Assembly: GCA_041399205.1 (NCBI GenBank)
Contig: JAWKTK010000004.1
Span: forward strand, 248,001-312,000
Origin: JAGQOZ01 sp041399205
Lineage (GTDB): Bacteria > Planctomycetota > Planctomycetia > Pirellulales > Pirellulaceae
Reading direction: 5' to 3'
DNA length: 64,000 bases
The position numbers and the translations under genes are program-made. Position 1 is the stretch's first letter, and every line of letters starts with the position of its first letter. Shown here one piece after another: positions 38,611 through 47,297 of this stretch. The notes below the pieces were generated by a model. The model was not told where the DNA came from and did no database searches. It saw nothing but the letters and a program-made list of their open reading frames with translations.

Positions 38611-38777
38611 CGTTTCATCTGCAATTTCGTCAAATTCGCTAAATTTGGTGGCAACCGCTTTTTGACCAATACAAACCGGTTCGTTCCAAAGTTTTGGAAA
38701 ACCGGTCGCACCTGACAGAACTATATTTTTGCGGCGGACTCACGCAGAAACAAAACCGTTCTTCAGGATCAGACACA

Positions 38778-39926
38778 ATGCTGCCATTTGTCATCGCTGG
38801 CTTGATTGCGTTCGCTTGCTTTGTTCCGTTCATCTACTTGTCGGTGGTGATGGCGTGGATGGAACTACAAACCACGGGCACGGCCTATTACGGAAAATCT
38901 CGCCATGAACGCGGTCAATTCCGTAGAACGCTTCGATTGCATGGTCAAATTTTGCGGCCCGTGCTGTATCTGCTAAACCGCCTGATTCCATTTCGGTTTG
39001 AAAACGCCAGCTTCAAAGTTCGCGAATTGGCCGGCCCCAAAAGCACGTGTACTCCGCAATCTTTTCAACGCGCGTTTGAATACCAGCCATCGTCCAATGA
39101 TGTTTTTGTTGTCACGCACATGCAATGCGGAACGACGTGGATGCAACAATTGGTGTTGCTGGTGCTACACCGAGGCCAAGATTGTTTGGCAGAAGATGGG
39201 ACTTCGCTGAACGCCGTGTCCCCCTGGCTGGAAGCCAAGACATCCGTTTCCGTTCACGACGCGCCGACCATGGGGCCGATCAATCAGCGAGTGATCAAGA
39301 CGCATTTGCCGTTTTCGCACGTTCCGTTTCGTTCGCACGCCAAGTACATCTACGTTGTTCAAGATCCCGCGTCTTGCTACGCCGGTTGTGTCGATTTTTT
39401 ACGAACCAACTTGCAAAACCGATTGCCTGCGGCCGCCACGATTGAAGCGTGGTTTACTTCGTCGTTAGAGATGTGGTGGGGCAGCTGGCCCGAACATGTT
39501 TCCGGCTGGTGGAAACAAGCTCAGCAGAATTCCAATATTCTGTTTGTTCGCTGGGAAGACATGCAAGCCGACTTGGCAGGGGTGGTGCAACAAGTCAACA
39601 CTTTTTTGAACTTGCCGCCATTGACCCATGAAGAACTCGCCATGATTCTGCGACACGCCAGCTTGGAACACATGCAAGCGAATGCAGATCTATTCGAAAT
39701 CACTCCACCTCATTTGCTGCAGAACACGGCGAGCTTGCTGAAGCAAGACAAAGCAGAACGAATGCAGGATGTCGGCTCGGATCAGCGTCGTCGCATTCAA
39801 CAGTGGGCCGAAAAACAGCTGTTGCGAAACGGTGTACCCGAGGACCAGCTCTATGGGTCCGAATCGGCGGCGTTTGTTCCAGACGTTGCCCCAGCTGACG
39901 TGGCCGTTTCGTTGGTTAACGCGTGA
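38778..39926 (+). CDS. Sulfotransferase-domain membrane-anchored protein
   Basis: A 382-residue protein with an N-terminal membrane anchor (MLPFVIAGLIAFACFVPF) and a cytosolic-type sulfotransferase domain. The PAPS 5'-phosphosulfate loop reads THMQCGTTWMQQL (about 117-129). The 3'-phosphate part includes YIYVVQDPASCYAGCVDFLR, and FVRWEDMQADLAGVVQQVNTFL corresponds to the conserved late motif. It transfers sulfuryl from PAPS to an unknown acceptor. The start at ATG 38778 gives the anchor; a longer frame to 38694 is possible. The gene stands between ftsK and a convergent HAD gene. Confidence 0.8.
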   Translation: MLPFVIAGLIAFACFVPFIYLSVVMAWMELQTTGTAYYGKSRHERGQFRRTLRLHGQILRPVLYLLNRLIPFRFENASFKVRELAGPKSTCTPQSFQRAFEYQPSSNDVFVVTHMQCGTTWMQQLVLLVLHRGQDCLAEDGTSLNAVSPWLEAKTSVSVHDAPTMGPINQRVIKTHLPFSHVPFRSHAKYIYVVQDPASCYAGCVDFLRTNLQNRLPAAATIEAWFTSSLEMWWGSWPEHVSGWWKQAQQNSNILFVRWEDMQADLAGVVQQVNTFLNLPPLTHEELAMILRHASLEHMQANADLFEITPPHLLQNTASLLKQDKAERMQDVGSDQRRRIQQWAEKQLLRNGVPEDQLYGSESAAFVPDVAPADVAVSLVNA

Positions 39927-39953
39927 CTTGGTTTGTGCAAACGAAGAAACGGT

Positions 39954-40610
39954 TTACGTAAAAAAGCGCAAGAGTCGATGGTCGGCCAGACTTTCGGCAA
40001 TCAGTTTCGCACCGCTAAAGTCATGATGCCGGCTGTGATCACCGGGAACGGCAACCGCATGAGCTCCAGCAGCGACGGCCGCTTTGCAGCCATTTTCACT
40101 GTCTTCTAGGACCAGCATGTTCGCGGGCGAAACGCCAAACCGTTCGGCAGCGGTCAGGTAAATCTCCGGATGGGGCTTGCCTTGAGAAATATCCTCCGCG
40201 GTTAGCGAAAACTGAAATTCGTGGGAAATACCGGCAATCCGAATCACGTTCTGCACATAAGCAGCGTGACTGCTGGTGGTGACGGCAGCAGGAATTCCAC
40301 TTCGATTCAACAGTTCTAGTAGATCCAGCAGCCCTGGCATGGGCCGCAACATGTTGGGCAGAATTTCGGCAAATATTTCGTCTGTTTCGCGCAGAATGTC
40401 CTCCACCGTGTCGGTGAAGCCGTACCATTCCAGCATGATGGGAATGGCGACATTCGCCTGTCGTCCCATCATTTGCGTTACCAGTTCCGGGTCTAATGAA
40501 CGGTCTCGACGTTCGACAATCCGTCGTCCCACAATTTCATATAGTTCTTCCGTGTTGAACATCAATCCGTCTAGGTCGAACGCGACGGCTTGAATGATGG
40601 CCTGATTCAT
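39954..40610 (-). CDS. HAD-family hydrolase (beta-phosphoglucomutase/phosphatase-like)
   Basis: A 218-residue haloacid-dehalogenase-fold enzyme of subfamily IA. Motif I is AFDLDGLMFNTEELY (residues 9-23, nucleophile Asp). The Thr/Ser motif lies in AAVTTSSHAAY, the Lys in KPHPEIYLTAAERFG, and the last motif is LVLEDSENGCKAAVAAG. It resembles beta-phosphoglucomutase-like or sugar-phosphate phosphatases. GGAAGA precedes the ATG at 40610. Upstream in-frame sequence to 40778 overlaps the creatininase gene and is not used. Confidence 0.85.
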   Translation of the reverse strand: MNQAIIQAVAFDLDGLMFNTEELYEIVGRRIVERRDRSLDPELVTQMMGRQANVAIPIMLEWYGFTDTVEDILRETDEIFAEILPNMLRPMPGLLDLLELLNRSGIPAAVTTSSHAAYVQNVIRIAGISHEFQFSLTAEDISQGKPHPEIYLTAAERFGVSPANMLVLEDSENGCKAAVAAGAHAVAVPGDHSRHHDFSGAKLIAESLADHRLLRFFT

Positions 40611-40708
40611 GACGTTTCTTCCGGTACGAATTTTTTTGTCTGGACGGGTGATTATGAACGACTGGAACGTAAGGCGAATGAACCTCGAGTTACTTAAGCA
40701 TTGTGCGT

Positions 40709-41434
40709 TTACGGATGGAATTCGGGAACGGGTGCCGTTCGAGTTCCCTGAATCATTTCGTTCAGGAAAGCGGAACAACGCTGGACAATGCGTTCCACAA
40801 ATGCTTCGCCTGTTTCAGCGGTGGCGAAACTGGGCGTCGAGTCTTCTTGATCGGCCACCGCGTCAGTACGAACGTTTTCCGCAAAGGCATGCAGCGCCAC
40901 CGAAGTTTCAAATTCTTGCGCGTGCCCTGGTAAATCCTGCGGCAATCGATGACCACTTTGCAGCAACTCTGTGGCGTCTTCAGCGGTCAGCACATCCCAG
41001 TAAGAAAGGAATTGCAAGTTAACTTGAAATTCGCGTTGAAACTGATCCCAATTGCTTTGGCACACCGCAATGTTGCCACCATGACCGTTCAGGACCAAGA
41101 TGTTGGAAAAACCGGCCTTGATCAAACTTCGCACCAAATCATTGACCACATTCAAAAACGTGCCGGGACGAAGCGTCAACGTGCCGGGATGTGTCATGTG
41201 ATGTTCGCTCACGCCAGCCATGACGCCTTGCGCAACCAGCACGTGCGGCGACAGATTCGTAGCGATACGTTCTGCTATCAGATTGACGCTTCGCCAATCA
41301 TGTTCCATGGCCAAATGTTCCAAATGTTGTTCGAGGGCAGCCACGGGCAGAATCACGGCTTGCAGTTCGCCGGAGGCCATGCGCTGGCGAAATTCGCGGC
41401 GAGTCAGCTTGCCAAGCAGATAGGGCGAATCCAT
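40709..41434 (-). CDS. Creatininase-family amidohydrolase
   Basis: A 241-residue protein with the creatininase fold signature. VILPVAALEQHLEHLAMEHD contains the metal-binding Glu and His. VSEHHMTHPGTLTL and ILVLNGHGGNIAV follow in the expected order, and HAQEFETSVAL supplies the late Glu. It belongs to the same family as creatinine amidohydrolase and MftE-like peptide hydrolases. The planctomycete substrate is unknown. About 98 bases separate it from the HAD gene downstream on the same strand, so they may share a transcript. Confidence 0.82.
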   Translation of the reverse strand: MDSPYLLGKLTRREFRQRMASGELQAVILPVAALEQHLEHLAMEHDWRSVNLIAERIATNLSPHVLVAQGVMAGVSEHHMTHPGTLTLRPGTFLNVVNDLVRSLIKAGFSNILVLNGHGGNIAVCQSNWDQFQREFQVNLQFLSYWDVLTAEDATELLQSGHRLPQDLPGHAQEFETSVALHAFAENVRTDAVADQEDSTPSFATAETGEAFVERIVQRCSAFLNEMIQGTRTAPVPEFHP

Positions 41435-41650
41435 ATAATCGATCCGAATCTATGTTGTTTTCGTACGAATACCGTCTTGGGCGAACCAAGTTTCACGACC
41501 GCCATATTGTTCACCGAAGCGGCATTTCACACAATAAGTGCCACGTTTGCGGTATGCTATAAGTCCAGTTTTGCTGCAGACGCCAAGATCGTTCAAAATT
41601 TGACGTTTCCATCCATTCAAAATCGGAACGAACCAACAGGAAGCTCCCGC

Positions 41651-41959
41651 GTGATTCATGTCATTGCCACTATTCATTTGAAGCCAGACGCCGTCGATTC
41701 GTTCCTGGCCGAATTCCACCAAATCGTTCCGCTGGTGCTGGCAGAGCAAGGCTGTTTGGCATACGGCCCAACCATGGACCTGGAAACCAATATTCCAGCG
41801 CAGCCGGATGTCCGCTTATCCACCGTGGTCATCATGGAGCAATGGCAGGATTTGGATTCGCTGGAATCGCATTTAATTGCACCGCACATGTTAACCTACC
41901 GGCAAAAGGTGAAGGATTACATTGAATCGGTCCAACTGCAAGTCTTGAAACCCGTGTAG
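41651..41959 (+). CDS. ABM-domain protein (putative quinol monooxygenase)
   Basis: A 102-residue antibiotic-biosynthesis-monooxygenase-fold protein (IHVIATIHLKPDAVDSF, then EQGCLAYGPTMD and STVVIMEQWQDLDSLESHL). Similar small proteins act on quinols or in ring oxidation, and many have unknown roles. AGGA lies about nine bases before the GTG at 41651. The open frame extends upstream to 40949 on the plus strand, but that part is antisense to the creatininase gene and is not coding. It stands alone. Confidence 0.75.
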   Translation: MIHVIATIHLKPDAVDSFLAEFHQIVPLVLAEQGCLAYGPTMDLETNIPAQPDVRLSTVVIMEQWQDLDSLESHLIAPHMLTYRQKVKDYIESVQLQVLKPV

Positions 41960-41996
41960 CTACGTCCGGTTCGCTCCCTTGATTATGAATTGATTC

Positions 41997-44312
41997 ATGA
42001 TGACAACTACCGCTTCCGTACCGCTTACGACCATGCGTTTGTCATGCCATTTCTTGTTGTGGCTTCTTTTGTTGCTGCCTTCATTCGTGTCTATGACGGG
42101 TTGCAGCTGCCGACCGGTAAATCCCCGTAATTCGCAAAAGTCAGAAGAGGAATTGCTGGCAGACGAGAAGAAAAAGAAGGCCAAGCCCAAGGATGATTTT
42201 GAAGCCAAGCCACCTCGTACGTTGCCTCGGCATTTTGGTTCTGAAACCGCATTAGACTATGTCAAACCGGGCCACTGGACGAATGCAGAAATCGAAGTTT
42301 GGGCCAACAACTTTGATTTTCCCAACGGAGAACTGGTTACCAGCAATATTGATGCGGCGTCACGGCCGGTTCGCCTGGATCGTACTCGGTTCGCATTGGA
42401 AGGCTTTCGTTCCCTGGCGCTTCCCAAAGGCCAGCACAAGAACACTGAATTCTTGATTTATCCCGGCACCAATTCCAATCGTCGGAACGTTACTATTCAG
42501 ACCTATTTGCGAACGCAATATGGCGGCGGCAATCGTTTTCAGGCATCGTTGATTGCCAATCGTATGCGACCACATCAATACATCATGCTGGTGCTGGCGA
42601 GAATCCCCGAAGCCTATTCTTCAGTCTTGGCGGACATGACGTGTATTACTCCGCCTTTGGCTGATGTGATTTTGGCCGACAAGAATTTGCTGAGCGATTA
42701 TCAAATTCGCTTTCCGGCTACTACCACGGAAAAACGAGCGGCGTTGCCATCGCATCCGTTTGGCTGGAGTTCCACGGCGTATGTGATTTGGGACGATTTT
42801 GACCAAGCGTTGATGACGCGAGCTCAGCGGCAAGCCATGTTAGATTGGTTGCATTGGGGCGGACAGATTATTGTGGCGAACCCCACTTCGCTAGAGACCA
42901 TGCAGAGCGGTTTCCTGTCAGCTTACTTGCCGGCCAAAGCAGGATCGACATCGTCATTGACGGAAGATCGGCTGAGCGAATTCAACTCGCGCTGGTCGAT
43001 GAATGTCGAATCCAAGACCAAGAATTTTCCAGAACTGGTCCCGCTGCCCGATACTCCACTGGAAGCGGTTTCGCTGGAATTGACCGAAGGTTCTTCCTTC
43101 GTGCCGCAAACCAGTGAATTGGTGGCCGAGCGTCGAGTTGGTCGTGGCCGAATTGTAGTGACTTCGTTCGATCTTACAGGTGCTCCGTTTGTTCGCTGGA
43201 ATAACAAAGATAATTTCATGAACGGCTGCTTGCTGCGCCGAGCGCCTCGTAATTTTCAAGCAAGTGATACTCTTGGGCTTTCTATGAACTGGGTCGGACC
43301 TGTTCTGCAGCAAATCTTCCAGGTGCAGCGAGACAGGGAAGAGGAACGGGAAACCATAGTAGATGACGTGCCGCCGTTTGGTTTCAATCCGCAAAGCGAC
43401 TACACGGAAGACGAAATAGTCCGCACCGCCGCCGAATCATTGCTCACTACAAAGCTGCGGTATTTTTCTCGAGACGCAGCGCCGTACCTCTCGGAAGACC
43501 CCGCAACCAATCCCTATCACTTGGACGTCAGCGGCTATGGTTACGACAATGACTCCGGCATCGCCGGCTGGAACGACTTCAGTGAAGTCGCCAAGAACGC
43601 TCGGCAATTCCTGGAACAATCCAGCGGTGTGGAAGTGCCCAAACGAGAATTCGTGATGTCCACGTTGGGCATTTATTTGTTGGTGTTGGTACCCTTGAAT
43701 TGGGTCATCTTTCGCTTGATGGGAAAAACAGAATGGGCTTGGGCGGCAGTGCCTTTGATTGCCATTGGCGGAACGGTGATGGTGGTTCGCGTTGCGCAAC
43801 TGGACATCGGGTTTGCGCGTAGCCGAACCGAAGTTGCCGTGGTGGAATTGCAACCCGGTTATCAACGAGCACATGTGACGCGATTTACCGGATTGTACAC
43901 TTCGCTATCAACGGCTTATCGGTTCGCGTTTGATGACGAAGCTACCGCCGTCTTGCCGTTTTCGTTGGGTTCGCTCAGTCGAGCGGAACTGCAGCGACAG
44001 CCAGATTTGGTTTCTCTGCGAACCGGCGGAGACAGCACGGACAAAAAAGCGGAAATGATCATGGAAGGCATGGCGGTCAATTCGAATAGCACCGGCATGG
44101 TGCACACTGAACAAAATCTGGACGTAGGCCAAGGAATTGAATTTCGAGAAACCGGGGCGGATGCTTTTTCGCTGAGCAACAAGACGGGCCTGAACATTCG
44201 CCGCGCGACCGTCGTCTGGCGAAAGAGTGTCCAAGACGTTGAAATCTGTCAGCTGAACGAATTGGCAACGGATCAAGTCGTAACATTGAACTTCAAGCGT
44301 CTGATGTGGTGA
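41997..44312 (+). CDS. Large exported/membrane protein upstream of ABC ATPase
   Basis: A 771-residue protein with an N-terminal signal (LLWLLLLLPSFVSMTG) followed by CSC, possibly a lipoprotein site. Two late hydrophobic helices (about 560-605: YLLVLVPLNWVIFRLMG and WAWAAVPLIAIGGTVMVV) anchor it. The large middle is probably extracytoplasmic. The layout, just upstream of an ABC ATPase, suggests an auxiliary membrane component of that transporter, but no classical ABC permease pattern is seen. The reading frame may continue past the stop (see the 44306 entry), which would add a conserved C-terminal tail. Confidence 0.65.
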   Translation: MMTTTASVPLTTMRLSCHFLLWLLLLLPSFVSMTGCSCRPVNPRNSQKSEEELLADEKKKKAKPKDDFEAKPPRTLPRHFGSETALDYVKPGHWTNAEIEVWANNFDFPNGELVTSNIDAASRPVRLDRTRFALEGFRSLALPKGQHKNTEFLIYPGTNSNRRNVTIQTYLRTQYGGGNRFQASLIANRMRPHQYIMLVLARIPEAYSSVLADMTCITPPLADVILADKNLLSDYQIRFPATTTEKRAALPSHPFGWSSTAYVIWDDFDQALMTRAQRQAMLDWLHWGGQIIVANPTSLETMQSGFLSAYLPAKAGSTSSLTEDRLSEFNSRWSMNVESKTKNFPELVPLPDTPLEAVSLELTEGSSFVPQTSELVAERRVGRGRIVVTSFDLTGAPFVRWNNKDNFMNGCLLRRAPRNFQASDTLGLSMNWVGPVLQQIFQVQRDREEERETIVDDVPPFGFNPQSDYTEDEIVRTAAESLLTTKLRYFSRDAAPYLSEDPATNPYHLDVSGYGYDNDSGIAGWNDFSEVAKNARQFLEQSSGVEVPKREFVMSTLGIYLLVLVPLNWVIFRLMGKTEWAWAAVPLIAIGGTVMVVRVAQLDIGFARSRTEVAVVELQPGYQRAHVTRFTGLYTSLSTAYRFAFDDEATAVLPFSLGSLSRAELQRQPDLVSLRTGGDSTDKKAEMIMEGMAVNSNSTGMVHTEQNLDVGQGIEFRETGADAFSLSNKTGLNIRRATVVWRKSVQDVEICQLNELATDQVVTLNFKRLMW

Positions 44313-44554
44313 AGCCGAGCGAAGAAACGCCACAATCATTACGCTCGCTGGAGAGCTTAGCTCTGTTGACCCAACGCATGAACGATGGTGACGTCATCCT
44401 GGTCGGCTGGTCCGCAGACGAAGTTCCCGGCATGCGGATTTATCCCGAATCCAATCAGACCGAATTTCACACGCTGTTGGTTTCGCATCTGCGCTACGGT
44501 GCACTCCCGGCACCCACCAGTGACATCAACAACCAGTATATTCGCGCCAACTAA
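44306..44554 (+). CDS. Likely C-terminal continuation of the preceding membrane protein
   Basis: An 82-residue frame overlaps the stop of the previous gene. It contains LESLALLTQRMNDGDVILVG and ESNQTEFHTLLVSHLRYG. It starts with GTG and has no ribosome-binding site. The junction (KRL then DVVKPSEE) is consistent with a one-base loss in an otherwise continuous protein. It could also be an independent small gene. I treat it as the tail of the upstream gene with an indel. Confidence 0.5.
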   Translation: MVKPSEETPQSLRSLESLALLTQRMNDGDVILVGWSADEVPGMRIYPESNQTEFHTLLVSHLRYGALPAPTSDINNQYIRAN

Positions 44555-44610
44555 CGCACTACCCACGTGGACACGCTCAGAATTCTCCTTCGCATAAACC
44601 GAGTAACCCT

Positions 44611-45537
44611 ATGATTGAATTGATCGACTTTGGAAAAGAATACGGTGACTTCACCGCCGTGGAATGCTTGAATCTGAAGATTGAAGCGGGCGAGACGTTT
44701 GGATTCATCGGCCCCAATGGCGCGGGCAAGAGTACGTCGATTCGATTCCTGGCGACGCTGCTGAAAGCCAGTCGAGGCGAAGGAATTGTCAACGGACATA
44801 GCGTCACCAAATCACCTATGGATGTGCGACGAAGTGTCGGTTACATGCCTGACACCTTTGGCGTGTACGATGGCATGAAGGTTTGGGAATTTCTGGATTT
44901 CTTTGCCGTGGCCTATTCCATCGGCAAGACCAAACGCAAGCAAGTCATCACCGACGTGTTAGAACTGTTAGATCTGACACATAAACGAAATGATTTTGTG
45001 AACGGACTTTCACGCGGCATGAAGCAGCGCCTATGCTTGGCAAAAACATTGGTCCACGATCCGCCTGTGTTGATTTTGGACGAACCAGCCAGCGGACTGG
45101 ATCCTCGCGCCAGACTTGAAATGAAAGCGTTGCTGAAAGAATTGCGTCGCATGGGCAAGACGATCATGATTTCCAGCCACATTCTAAGCGAATTAGCGGA
45201 TTGCTGTACTTCGATCGGGATTATTGAACGAGGCCAGTTGCTGATGCATGGCGCTATTGACGATGTGTATCGCAGGATTCGCGGTAACCGGATTATCGAA
45301 GTCAAAATGAACGAAGGTTTTGACAAAGGGCTGAGCATTATTCGCAGTTCGCCGCATTGCCGCAGTGTGGATGTCGACCAACTAAAGGTGGTCGTGGAAT
45401 TGGAAACAGACGACGCCGGCGTGGCAGAATTGCTGCAGCAACTGATGAACAGCAACGTGCAAGTTCGCAGCTACGGTGAAAAAGACCCTACACTGGAAGA
45501 TGTCTTCATGTTGGTGACCAAAGGATTGGTGACGTAA
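44611..45537 (+). CDS. ABC transporter ATP-binding protein
   Basis: A 308-residue ATPase with Walker A GPNGAGKST (residues 33-41), signature LSRGMKQRL, Walker B VLILDEPASGLDP and the H-loop SSHIL. The C-terminal 80 residues look like the regulatory tail of DRA/NodI-type or Nat-type exporters. It should energise export or lipid/drug transport with the large membrane protein upstream; the permease partner is unclear. Spacing to the downstream TIGR04222-type gene is 31 bases, so the two may be co-transcribed. Confidence 0.85.
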   Translation: MIELIDFGKEYGDFTAVECLNLKIEAGETFGFIGPNGAGKSTSIRFLATLLKASRGEGIVNGHSVTKSPMDVRRSVGYMPDTFGVYDGMKVWEFLDFFAVAYSIGKTKRKQVITDVLELLDLTHKRNDFVNGLSRGMKQRLCLAKTLVHDPPVLILDEPASGLDPRARLEMKALLKELRRMGKTIMISSHILSELADCCTSIGIIERGQLLMHGAIDDVYRRIRGNRIIEVKMNEGFDKGLSIIRSSPHCRSVDVDQLKVVVELETDDAGVAELLQQLMNSNVQVRSYGEKDPTLEDVFMLVTKGLVT

Positions 45538-45568
45538 GGAAAAACAATTTGCATCAGAGGGGCATGTC

Positions 45569-47059
45569 ATGCGCCAAGAGGAAGTCACAGAACTGATTGA
45601 TCGAGTAGAATCGTTTGTAATTGATAACCATCCCGGCCACACATTGACATTTGCCGCCAGATTGGCTCGTGAAAACAATTGGACGCACGCCTATGCCAAC
45701 CGAGTCGTTTTGGAATACAAGCGGTTTTGCATTTTGGCGGTGGCGGCAGGTCATCCCGTCACGCCATCGGAACATGTCGATCAGGCATGGCATCTGCACT
45801 TAACTTATTCACGATCGTACTGGCAGCGATTCTGTCCCGACGCATTGCGCATGGATTTGCATCACGAACCGACGGCAGGAGGAATGGCCGAAGGAGAAAA
45901 ATTCCGCGACTGGTACGATAAGACATTGGCGTCCTATCGGCGAATTTTTCAACAAGATCCGCCCAGTGACATTTGGCCCCATGGAACGGAACGTTTTCGG
46001 CATGCCGGTGATTGGAAGTGGGTCAACACGGGCCGCCATTTTTTGTTTCCTAAGACATCGGCTTTCGTTATCGGCCTGGCCTGCGTTTTGCTGTTGCTAG
46101 TAGGATTGTCCGGCGGCTGCCAGGGGCCACACGGAAAGCAGGTACCGCCGTTTCACCTAAACGCAATCAACTTCCTGTGGTTTTACGGTGTCACTTGTGT
46201 CGTTGGTCTAATCGCGATCGCCATCGTGCATATCGTTACGGGGCTGCGGGAACCAGCCGTCGACACGGACTCGTTGGATCTGAACGTCGACGAATGGGCG
46301 GTACTTTCTGGCGGTGAAGCTCGCTTGGCACATACGTCACTGGCTCGGCTGCTGTTAGAAAATCGGATTCGCTATGAAAAGTCGTTTGTGAGTTGGCAAA
46401 GTTCATTCGAAGCGAGCGGAAATCGGCCCACCAATCCAGGGCTGGACCAAGATGTGTTTGATTCGATTCAAAAACACAACGATACGCTGCGTGTTTACTC
46501 GGCGACCAGGCCCCACTTCGACCGAATTCAGAACCGACTCTGTTCGCTGGGTTTGCGTCGGCGTAAACCTATCTCCGTGATCGGCGTGAGTATCATGAGT
46601 GTCATCCTTGCCATCGGCACATTGCGGATACTGCAGGGACTCGCAACAAATCAAGAAGTCGGCTTCACACTGATGATGACAATCATATTTGGTGCCGTTG
46701 CCATTCTCTTGAATTCGTCCTACGGCTACCGAAACACAAAATCGGGAACCAATCTGGTGCATGCAGCTCGGGCCAAGCTAGTGCCAAGCGATCCTACGTC
46801 CAACTTTAAAGATGCGGCTCTGATATGGGGAGTCGCCGTTCTTGGGCCGTCGTCCGTCATGCACGTGGCGAACATGAGCGACCTGCATGTGGCATTGAAG
46901 TCTTTGAAATCACCAAATGCGAATGGCATTGTCGGGTGCAGTAGCGGTGGATGCGGCGGAACTCATAATGGTGACGGTGGTGGATGTGGCGGTGGCGGCT
47001 GCGGCGGTGGCGGCTGCGGCGGTGGCGGCTGCGGCGGATGTGGAGGTTGTGGCGGTTAG
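45569..47059 (+). CDS. TIGR04222-type membrane protein with Gly/Cys-rich tail
   Basis: A 496-residue protein. The first about 130 residues contain HVDQAWHLHLTYSRSYW, typical of the GRDP/TIGR04222 N-domain. Four hydrophobic helices follow (about 160-180, 195-222, 340-360, 370-387). The tail from residue 453 is almost pure Gly and Cys, with units GCGGGGC. The DNA encoding it (46978-47058) is a GGCGGTGGCGGCTGC microsatellite-like repeat prone to length change. The tail may bind metals or lie in the cell envelope; its role is unknown. Confidence 0.75.
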   Translation: MRQEEVTELIDRVESFVIDNHPGHTLTFAARLARENNWTHAYANRVVLEYKRFCILAVAAGHPVTPSEHVDQAWHLHLTYSRSYWQRFCPDALRMDLHHEPTAGGMAEGEKFRDWYDKTLASYRRIFQQDPPSDIWPHGTERFRHAGDWKWVNTGRHFLFPKTSAFVIGLACVLLLLVGLSGGCQGPHGKQVPPFHLNAINFLWFYGVTCVVGLIAIAIVHIVTGLREPAVDTDSLDLNVDEWAVLSGGEARLAHTSLARLLLENRIRYEKSFVSWQSSFEASGNRPTNPGLDQDVFDSIQKHNDTLRVYSATRPHFDRIQNRLCSLGLRRRKPISVIGVSIMSVILAIGTLRILQGLATNQEVGFTLMMTIIFGAVAILLNSSYGYRNTKSGTNLVHAARAKLVPSDPTSNFKDAALIWGVAVLGPSSVMHVANMSDLHVALKSLKSPNANGIVGCSSGGCGGTHNGDGGGCGGGGCGGGGCGGGGCGGCGGCGG

Positions 47060-47196
47060 TCGAAAACGGATCGCAGGACTGCTCAGGCTGTCTCGAACGA
47101 CAACTGCCTGACAAGGTTGGGGACATTCTCGGATACGTGATATGCCGGCTCGAGTAGGCGAAGTACGATCGATTTACGAATCACACAGCTACAAAA

Positions 47197-47227
47197 AATA
47201 CCTGCTGACGTTTAACCAGCAGGTATT
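47197..47227 (-). terminator. Rho-independent terminator of thiC
   Basis: An 11-bp perfect stem (AATACCTGCTG pairing with CAGCAGGTATT) has a nine-base loop and on the minus strand is followed by a T6 run. It lies 70 bases after the thiC stop. Confidence 0.85.
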
Positions 47228-47297
47228 CTGAGACGTAGTTCCGGCGAACGCCAAGCAATTTTCCGTTCGTTCGGCAATCATTCGCAAATTAGGTCGG

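Noticed and set aside
40949..41650. N-terminal extension of the ABM-domain protein
   Set aside because: The open frame is antisense to the creatininase gene and shows no recognisable coding features; the GTG at 41651 with AGGA upstream is a better start.
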